DNA of 64,000 nucleotides from Spirodela intermedia. Taxonomy: Eukaryota; Streptophyta; Magnoliopsida; Alismatales; Araceae. The notes beneath the pieces were generated by a model. That model made no database searches. It was not told the DNA's origin and worked only from the letters and a program-made list of their open reading frames with translations. The position numbers were made by a program, and so were the translations under genes. Positions within the stretch are counted from its first letter, which is position 1, and every line of letters begins with the position of its first letter. The stretch covers positions 4,119,037 to 4,183,036 of the forward strand of contig LR746274.1 of the NCBI GenBank assembly GCA_902729315.2, written 5' to 3'. Shown here piece by piece: positions 55,701 to 64,000 of this stretch.

Positions 55701-58700
55701 GTTGGCATACTGTTAATTAGAGTTCAAATTTTCTGTTTCACGCTTTTAAATCCCAAAAACGTAATTTTTTTTTTGTCATCATTTGCATTTCTGGGGGGAA
55801 TATCTCGTCTTATGTTGTCATGTCCAATTTTTTCTGTACTAATTATGCTAAGAGTTTGATTTTTGATTTCTCATTTCATGTGAAATGTAGTGGTTTACGA
55901 GGTTGCTTTTTCAGCATCGGAAATATGATCCTGGTACAATAATGGACCTCTATAGCCACATTGTTCTAGGTCTATTTATTTTTGCTAGATGTTTTTGGCT
56001 CCAATCTTGGTAAGATATTTTTCCATGTTCTGACATTCCTTTGCCTTTACAGGTCAAACGAATGAGAGAAATGGTGTATTCTACACTCATACTCCAGGTT
56101 AATGGAATTAATCAAGTTCGAGAAGTTACTTCTGTTTCATATAATTAATTTATCACAGGCTATGTTTTGACCTAGGGTAACTGTACACCATCATAGTCTA
56201 TCTTTCGATATGACATATTGTTGGAATCAGTGAGAAATTGCATTTTGCATTGTGTAGGATATATCCTTTTTTGACAAGAAAACGGTTGGAAATTTGACAA
56301 GTAGACTTGGGGCAGATTGTCAGCAAGTATCCCAAGTCATTGGAAATGATCTCAATTTGATATCTCGTAATATCCTTCAGGTGATATTCTGCAAATGCAA
56401 GTCATCATCTTCCATATATCTACTAGACTAGTATTTGGAAAGTAAAATTAATTTTCTTCACCACTTTTCAGGGGGCTGGTACAATGGGATATTTATTTGT
56501 CCTATCTTGGCAACTTGCTCTGACGACATTGGGTATCTGCTTCATCTTGGCAACTGTAATGACCTTCCATGGCCGGTGAGATAATTTTCATCATATATTT
56601 TGTGTAAAATTCTAATGTTTTCTCGTTTGTTGTTCCATTTAGAAGTCTCTTTTAAGGTGACTGTGTTTTTGGTTTGGTTTTGCTGTTTGTGAGTGTTTCA
56701 TTGATTTGCACATCTTTTGAGATGTTCGTGGGAATTTCATTTATTAACCTCGTTGAGAGACATTCTATTACACTGTTGGAATTTGTATCATTCTGATTGA
56801 TCATACTTAGTGCTAATTATATTATTCTACAATTGATCGTCAATGTTGCCTTAGAAAAATGAAACAATGGATGCAACTATCATGCCATGTGATCCCTTTC
56901 ATCGGCATCCTTTGTGTTGCAACAGTCATGTACATGATGATGTTGCTTGTCTAGGACCTATGGGACGAATTTGGGGACTCCATTTTCCATGAGATGGGAA
57001 ATCGGTAGAAGCTCTCACGCAGAGCTTGTTGCTTAGTTTTGGCTCTTTCTGCACTTCAAGGCCATCAAGATCAGCATTTGTATGCCTTGTTGGTGTTTCT
57101 TTCATCTTCTTCTCAGGACCAAAGGTTATAGAGCTCTTTTGGATGAGTCCTATGTAGTTTAGGCCCACATGTGGCGTAGTCAAGGAGGAAAACTCGTCTG
57201 ATGGTAAATTTTTCTTGCCCTGACCCTATCCCTTCTTATGCTGCTTGAATGCTTAACCCTGAGAAATGTCTGGAGATCCACGTGTTAATGAGCGTCCTTC
57301 AAAACTCCACAGCTGCCTCATCTCGAAGTAGAGGCAAAGAGTTCAATGCTGTTGTTGATGGTTTCTTCATAGTGATGTTGTTGCTCAGGTTCCGTTCTAT
57401 TAGTACCATAAGGAAGAAGTTAAAAGGTGGGATTGTAGAAGCCACCTGGCATTTTAGTTTCATTGTACATGCCATTTGTTGAGTGCCAATAGATTGCACC
57501 AAATGGACGCCAATGGATTGCGTTTTTCATCTTTTAGCCTTTAGCTGTTAATAATATGAATGACGCGCACAGAGAATTGGAAGAGCTAATATCATCTTAA
57601 ATGAGAGCAGCTAAGTAAAAATGTCAACGTCTCACATCAACAAAAGAAAATATGGCATAAAGCCTTCCATGGTGGCAATGGCTCTATTCTTCTGTACGTT
57701 GTATGTCAATTTGGTAACAATGGCTCAGTTCTCCTGCACATTTTATCTTAGCAGATATCTAACAAGAGAGAAGCAGTAAACTTTTGCTCTCGTTTTCATT
57801 TTGGATGGAGGTGTATGCTGCAAAAGTATTCATTGCTCTACATCTGAAGTTTAACTTCTCCTACTCTGCTTAATAGGTACCAAAAGAAGGCAGCAAAATC
57901 AATTCAAGACATAACAGCAAATGCTAATGATGTAAGTAATGGCTATTTTTTACTTGAAATTTTCTATTGAGATGCTTTACATTTAATGGATAAAATCCTT
58001 ATTTCTAATGCATAAGGTTGCTCAAGATGTGTTCACTTTGATAAGGACAGTTCGGGTTTTTGGAACAGAGAAGCAAGAATATGAAAGGTGCTATCAGTTG
58101 TTATCCTCTCTTTATCATGCTTACTATTCATCTGTTATGACTAACTGTTCATGCTTTCATGGTTACAGATACCTAAAATGTCTGAAAAAGTTGGCTGATA
58201 TAGGTTTGCGACAAAGTATTGTTTACGGATTGTGGAATTCGAGCTTCAGCATCTTTTATCATTTTGCCCAGGTTTGTTTCAATGACCAAGGTTTCATGTC
58301 TTGATTTTGTCTGCATCGTTATGGCACCTGTATATAGCGTGATACAATGTTTTAAAGACAAGTGGGTATAATATCACTGATCACATGCTGTTGAAAATGC
58401 GTCTAGTCTTTTCATTGATTTTTACAGTGTCTCTGATATTATTAAGCTTCTCGTGGTGTATTTATGTTTTGGTTGTTAGGTGCATGTGGTAGCCAGCACT
58501 TTTTTATTTTGTGTCGTGCAGCCAACTATTCGCCAATGTATATTGACTATTACTGAAGATTGTCTATCAACTGTACATTGACCTTGGGGACGTAGATGTT
58601 ATATCTTAGTCTCCCTTGGTTTTTTCTGGAGTTGTTCTTATGAGATGGTTTTTACTAATCATAAGTTATGTTTCTTTGTGAGACGTTTAGAAGAGTTTCC

Positions 58701-61700
58701 ATTATTTAGTAGACTGCAAGGGAAAGGGATATGCGATAACTATGGTATACTTACTGACCTATAGAATTTTTTGAGAAGAAAAGGATGTGATGATTCTTTC
58801 CTTAATGTGAAAGGAACTTGGTGTCCCCAACAACGTTGATCTAAAACTTCGCAGGGTAAAAATGCCCTATTAGGTCAGAGATATGTTTCCGTCTAGTTCT
58901 AAGTTATGCTTTATCTAGGTAGATCTGTTAATGAGACAAAATCTTCACTTGTAAACCTTGAGAATTTCGGGCGCCTATTTAAGGGACAGGACTGTGCAAA
59001 GACTTCTCTTCTTCAACTTTCTTTTACGCCAATTTTTTTTAATTGCCTTGGATGATTATTATTTGGATCATGTACCTTTTTTTGAAGGTGAGAATGCCTT
59101 GCTATGCCTATTTTCTTCTTGCACATTTTTAATGATTTAGTTCCCTAATTAAATTGTTTCTGTTATTCTCTGATTAGTCTTTAATGGATGGTACGAATTT
59201 TACAGGCGATAGCTGTGCTAGTTGGTGGAGCATCTATTATGGCTGGGCATTTTTCAGCAGAGCAACTTACTAAATTTATTTTATACTCCGAATGGTCAAT
59301 TTTTGCAACATGGCGGATGGCAGATAACTGGTCATCTCTAATGCAGTCAGTTGGGGCAAGTCAAGAAGTCTTCAAGCTAATGGATCTCCGGCCTGCCAAA
59401 GAATTTCTAAAGGGAGGTTAGTATGTCGAACAATTTCCTTTGATTCGAAAGTACTTGCACCCTTTTAATATTCTGACAGTGTTTTGTTGTCTGGAGTTTC
59501 TGTGGTCCTACTGTAGCCATGCCATATATCGTTAGTTCTAGGTCCTTAGGTTTGAATATTAGACATCATTAACCTCGATAACCGAGTCTTGAAGATGCTT
59601 TATCTTGATTTTTGCATTGGTATTTGGCAGTTTTGCTTTACATCTCTACTATCCCTACTCATCTTCAACAATCTGTACTACTATTGCCTTCTGAGAACCA
59701 AGTTGAACTGCATGACATGACTCACGTTGCTTTTAACTTGACCAGGTATAGTATTTTCTTCACAAAGTTAACAATCTTGCTTATAGAAACAGTCAGTGGG
59801 TCAGCCACCAATAGCCAAGGTCCTCAGCTAGGGATGACACTGGTATACTTTAAAGAAAGAACTTGTAGAGTCTGTCATTGCATGTGATGAACCAAAGTTT
59901 GTCGTCACAGTATCTCGACCCGTTCCTTGTTTTTATTGCATGCCATGCTTAAGCTTTTTCTCTTTCCATTAGCTTCATAATGGACAAAGTTTCTGATCAT
60001 TCCTCTCAAATACTTCATCCAGTGAGTCAGGACCAAACCACTAGCTGGAATCATCAAGTAGTTTTGGAACCTCACGTGGAGATGTAGTATCTACCGGTTT
60101 GGGATTCCGTGACAGTGGCTGACAAGTTTACCTTGCATTATTGAAAGAAAATTGGTTGGATTTTGGCATTGACCACCTTCACGCGAGGTATACCCATAGA
60201 CCAATGTGTATGGAGAGGCAATACTTAGACGACCTTCCAGAACCTCAAAACCCAATCGGACTAGGCTCAAAGGAGGTGGGTTGATGAACTCTCAGGTGTT
60301 TGTGGACATCAGATGAACAAATATGTCTGCAATTGTTGAACGTGTGGTTCAATCTCTCCTTCAGTCTGGAAGCTGTTATTTTATCATCCATTACTATTTT
60401 GACGTATCATGTTCTTGGATAGGGGAGAGAACTCAAAGCAACTTTTTGCCAACACATAGCCTATGGAATGAGGTTAGAGATATCTTATGGTGCTGCCATG
60501 ACTAATGAAGTTATTGACTAACATCCTTTACCTTAATGCTTGCGACTTGCGGCCTGAGCTAACCAAGATCATAAATAAGAATTCCAATGAGCTGTCTGTC
60601 AATCGAAAACTCATGGATGAAGTGAATTTACTGTGGTTGGCCAAAACTACAACAGCTTAGCTCTCCATCATGTTTTAAATCATACCAGCTTTTATTGAGC
60701 TTGCAGACAAAATTTTCCTTCTATTGAACTGAAAAACTTCCTGCTTGTATCTCACAAATTCCCTTTTGTAATATATCAAACTTACCTCATTAGAAATATT
60801 CATATGCTTTTTGTTCGTTCGTGTGACCAAACATATGGCCTAGTTTTGGATGGAACAGGCTTTCTATCAAGTATTCTTTGTGCCCTCATTAATTCACTCT
60901 CAACTGCCCGTTCACTTCTCCCTACTGTTGGCTTTATGGAATATCTAGTTCCACTCTAACTCGTGCGTTGTATGGTCGCTGTGGAGCTAGATTACTTCCT
61001 GTTCAACAGTTCTATCTTTACTGTTAGTTAGTTGGCAGAAGATTGTGGTATTAGTGACTTTGTTGTCAGGCCAGGTTGTCCAGGGATCCTTGTATTTAAG
61101 GGGTGACTCATCTCTAGTAATTGTAGCCTCTTCATGGCTGAGGATTACTTCTGGCATAGACTTAAGAAAATACAAATAATGTTCAAAATCCTTATGTTCT
61201 TGTGTATGTTTCTCTTCTCTTCCTCCTTTGTGTTGATATTTTTCTTTTAATTGTTTCTCACGGGTCATCAAAGGGTCTCACCTTGCTTCATAGTCTTCAA
61301 TCATCTTCCTCAGGGGTCATGGTAGCTTAACAAGGCTACTCTTGCAGAAGTTGTACTCAACCTGCATAATTCAGGTTCCCTACATTCAGGCTTGTGATTA
61401 CTGCACAAGACTGCATTGTCTTTGTGTGGTTTGAAAGTACCAAGTGCTACATTTTCACTTTCATTGTTAATTTTTTTCGTTAAACTAGAGACCATTTTTG
61501 TAACGGTTTGAATTAAGCGTACTGGAAATATGGTATGTGCAGTCTGTTTATAGCAATACTTGTCATGTGTATAATCAGCATTCTGTATAACATCAGTCGC
61601 ACTTCACTGTATATGCAAATAATGCTCAATGCAAAAGTTAATCCCTAACGAGGTACACTTTATTGGCAATCTTTCTATTGTGTATGGTTCAATGTTTCAC

Positions 61701-63061
61701 ATTCTTCATTGTTATTTTCTTCATTAGTTCTGCTGATTCAGTTGTATGCAATGGCAAACATTTTAAATAAGTTCTCTTTCTATCTTTTAGGTGAGAAATT
61801 GCAAAATTTGACTGGTTGTGTTGAGTTTGCTAACGTCTCATTCCATTACCCGTCAAGGAAAACTGTAAGTTTATTTTCAGTAGTTTATATTCTTCAATGT
61901 CTTTGTTAGTTAGATTGGTTGTTTCTAAAAGGTAGATACAAATGTTAGATGAGATGGAAAAAGGCAAGGAAAATGTTGTATTCTTTGAGAATCGGCGATT
62001 GGTGGAAAGGAATACTATGTTGCCTTCACATTTTGTGGCAATGCCTCTGGTACTGCTTAGTGGGAAGGTGTAGGGTAGGGTTGAACAATGTTTCCAGAGT
62101 TAGATTTGATTTTTAGGGTCTTATATTTTATTTTAGAATCAACTTTGAAATACTCTAGCAATTGCAGCAGAAAGTAGAAAAAATGTGCTGCTTTATTTTT
62201 CTTATGTAGTTTGACTAGATCCTCTAGTTTGTGCAGCCAATTGTATAGAAGGCAATGCTACTTTAAAATATATCTTTAATTCTTATTCCATAAATGCGTC
62301 CGTGTTGAAAATATATTTTTTTCATCTCGTGACCTTTTTCTTTCGAAATTTTATCCCTAATTATTTAGGTTGAAAGTGAGCTATTTGTAAAATGACCAAT
62401 TGGATTTAAGGGTGTGAATGAGTCAACTGCAGCACTTGGCTCAGCTTTGTTTCGTTTGATTTTCCCGGGATTGGGGATTAGAATGAAGATTGAAAAGAAA
62501 ATATGGAATGCTCCCTCTCTCTCTCCCATATGCTGGATTCAAGCTTCAAACTTATTTTTCTTGCTGCATGACTAATTTACATTAGTCCCTGCGGTAGCTC
62601 GTAAAGGAATTGGGTCGACTAGTAATTTTATGCATAAATACGGGCCATTTATTCAAAAATACCTCTTTAATGAAACCAGAGATGGTGGTTGGTCATCCGG
62701 TTGGATGGGTCCATTTTTTTAACTTATTCTGTTAGCGACGTTCCATTGTTATTCATCTCTCTTTGATTTAAATAATTGTTTTGTTGCTATGTTTTTTTTC
62801 TACCATGAATTGTGGAGTGTCACATTTGTGCAGATACCGGTTCTGGAAAATATAAATTTGGCTATACGTCCAAATGAAGTTGTTGCGATTGTATGTACAA
62901 TTTTCATTTTCTTTGTTTTGGTTTATTACATAAAAAGTTAATTTTCTTAACTATAGCGAAAAATAATCATTTCAACCACTTTTCAGGTTGGCCTTAGTGG
63001 CAGTGGAAAAAGCACAATTGTAAATCTTCTTTTAAATCTCTATGAGCCGACAAGTGGTCAG
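49767..63061 (+). CDS. ABCB26: Plastid ABC transporter ABCB26/TAP1-like half-transporter, 13 exons visible, 3' truncated by window
   Basis: Half-size ABCB (TAP-type) exporter, predicted in a plastid envelope membrane; its substrate is unknown. Visible exons: 49767-50381, 53641-53768, 55891-55933, 56053-56097, 56258-56380, 56472-56575, 57877-57931, 58017-58087, 58169-58271, 59206-59416, 61791-61864, 62834-62890, 62987-63061. All are GT-AG and in phase: 568 codons of a family length near 700. Exon 1 starts with a Ser/Arg/Ala-rich, transit-peptide-like N-terminus, then SLLPGGGWWSLDKI. The membrane domain includes IPHFLTASIFSAQSG, GCFFSIGNMILVKRMRE, DISFFDKKTVGNLTSRLGAD, TLIRTVRVFGTEKQEYERY and LVGGASIMAGHFSAEQLTKF. 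The nucleotide-binding domain opens with VEFANVSFHYPSR and Walker A GLSGSGKST (about 545-553), then LLLNLYEPTSGQ. The signature motif, Walker B and H-loop must lie beyond 64000. Introns 1, 2 and 10 are 2-3.3 kb. Confidence 0.93.
50382..53640 (+). other. ABCB26 intron 1, 3.3 kb
   Basis: AT-rich intron. Short repeated words (ATATCTTCCAAAACG, GGAACTCAGGATAT) recur at 52420-52560. No domain or complete mobile element is seen. Confidence 0.6.
53769..55890 (+). other. ABCB26 intron 2, 2.1 kb, with LTR-like segment
   Basis: Contains an unrecognised open stretch (54054-54284). Around 55090-55260 there is a passage with AAACCCTAG, TATTTATA and GAACCGGACTGG that resembles the segment at 63830-63960. 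No terminal repeats could be paired inside the intron. Confidence 0.45.
59417..61790 (+). other. ABCB26 intron 10, 2.4 kb
   Basis: Separates the membrane domain from the nucleotide-binding domain. Open frames exist on both strands (for example minus 60987-61271), but they show no recognisable family. Confidence 0.5.
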
Positions 63062-64000
63062 GTGAATTTTTATGTTTATGTCAACATATTACAATGAAAA
63101 AATTCTAGAAGATAAAAAATTGCTAGCAATTAGAAACTATCTTGTCAAGAATTCTGGCGATTTTGCCTTGCAAAGTGAATTATCTTCCTGGATTAATTTA
63201 TGCTGTCAGGTGTTAGCTTATTGAACAAAGTTTAGCATACATGTATATTGTTGTGATGGCATAAGGGTAACCCTTCAACGCAGAAGTTTGTGAAGCCCTT
63301 TGAAAATTATAAGAAATCAGAACTGTGGTATTTAGAATAGTGATATTTTTTGCTGATCATCTGAAAAGTCTTAAAAATCATGCCCTTTTAAGATTATAAG
63401 AAGTCAGAACAGTGGTCATTACAATTACAGTATTCCTGGCGGGTTATCTGAAAAGACCTATAAAACATAGTTTTTTTATTATCTTAAGAAAGTAAATGAA
63501 CGAGAAGGTGAATTTGTACTCCATTGCGTTTATGTTGTTTGGAGGAAACATTTCTGTCTTTTGAAGTTGAATCTAATGATAATGTTGAAATCCCTCATTT
63601 ATACCTACAAATGAACAAATTCTGGAAATGTTCAAATGTTTTGCCTAATTTTCAATAAAATTACACAATTCTCTTGTTATCTGTGATTTCAAGAGTTTGC
63701 AATTTGTTCGAAACTTATGTTGTCAGTAGATGCACAGGCCTCTGATCTCTGCCATGCTGCTCCAGTCTGTCCTCTCTCGTAGTGACGGCAGCAAGCACAC
63801 CAAGGATATAGGAGAGGAAGAAGAAAGGCCGAAGCCCTAGATTTCAATTCAAGTTAAGTTCGAAGGTTTACACATTGGTTGGTATTTATACGAACCAACT
63901 ATCATAAAACAAGAGAGGGAGAACCAAACCGGTTCAGTCTATGACCATATTAAGAGATATAATGAATAGAAAAATTAAAAGATTAGAAACACAAAAAAAA
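63062..64000. other. ABCB26 intron start and possible LTR-retrotransposon edge at window end
   Basis: No further ABCB exon is found after 63061. From about 63725 the sequence turns GC-richer (GATCTCTGCCATGCTGCTCC, GAAGCCCTAGATTTCAATTC, TTGGTATTTATACGAACC, AACCAAACCGGTTCAG). This composition and TATA-like run are typical of plant LTRs. The other end lies outside the window. Confidence 0.35.

Noticed and set aside
60987-61271. A 94-codon minus-strand frame in ABCB26 intron 10
   Set aside because: No domain recognised and no splice context; could be transposon debris but cannot be supported.

Overview
This window is nuclear DNA of a flowering plant. It holds six multi-exon genes with GT-AG introns that all give matches to plant protein families, including a chloroplast-type ABCB transporter, a Raf-like ATN1 kinase and a DUF707 protein. 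Between and within them lie AT-rich spacers, many (GA)n/(CT)n microsatellites, tandem repeats and a decayed Ty1-copia element. Several first exons are GC-rich while introns are AT-rich, as in many monocots and some early-branching angiosperms, but I cannot name the species. I rebuilt every exon chain by hand from splice sites, reading phase and family conservation. All chains close without frameshift, except the last gene, which runs off the right edge.

Layout. 1-9791: an F-box/WD40 gene on the minus strand (9 exons, 455 aa). 9792-11505: divergent intergenic DNA carrying an old degenerate tandem array. 11506-18353: a DEAD-box RNA helicase of the RH30/p68 type on the plus strand (9 exons, 647 aa). 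18354-21678: intergenic DNA with tandem repeats very rich in TTGAC cores, followed by the CT-rich leader of the next gene. 21679-27506: an ATN1-like Raf-type protein kinase on the plus strand (6 exons, 352 aa), with overlapping upstream ORFs in its leader. 27507-30494: convergent spacer with two minisatellite-like arrays. 30495-32238: a GT17 N-acetylglucosaminyltransferase-like gene on the minus strand (2 exons, 389 aa), with two long GA tracts in its only intron. 32239-37923: a long spacer with a near-perfect 94-bp inverted repeat, a bZIP-type motif cluster and a nested tandem repeat. 37924-46707: a DUF707 gene on the minus strand (13 coding exons, 389 aa). One of its introns uses a GC-AG pair, and another contains a complete-ended but internally deleted copia retrotransposon with a target-site duplication. 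49767 to beyond 63061: a plastid ABCB26/TAP1-like half-transporter on the plus strand. Thirteen exons (568 codons) are visible, ending just after Walker A and the strand that follows it.

The genes are not an operon or a cluster with one shared function: they cover protein turnover, RNA remodelling, signalling, N-glycan-type glycosyl transfer, an uncharacterised Golgi/secretory-type protein and plastid membrane transport. The kinase, GT17 and DUF707 genes may be a conserved microsyntenic block, since I recall their Arabidopsis counterparts lying close together on chromosome 3. I found no rRNA, tRNA, CRISPR or prokaryotic system. The non-genic structures most worth checking are the 94-bp inverted repeat at 34.4-34.6 kb, the TTGAC-rich arrays at 18.4-19.3 kb, the uORF-tiled kinase leader and the intron-resident copia element.
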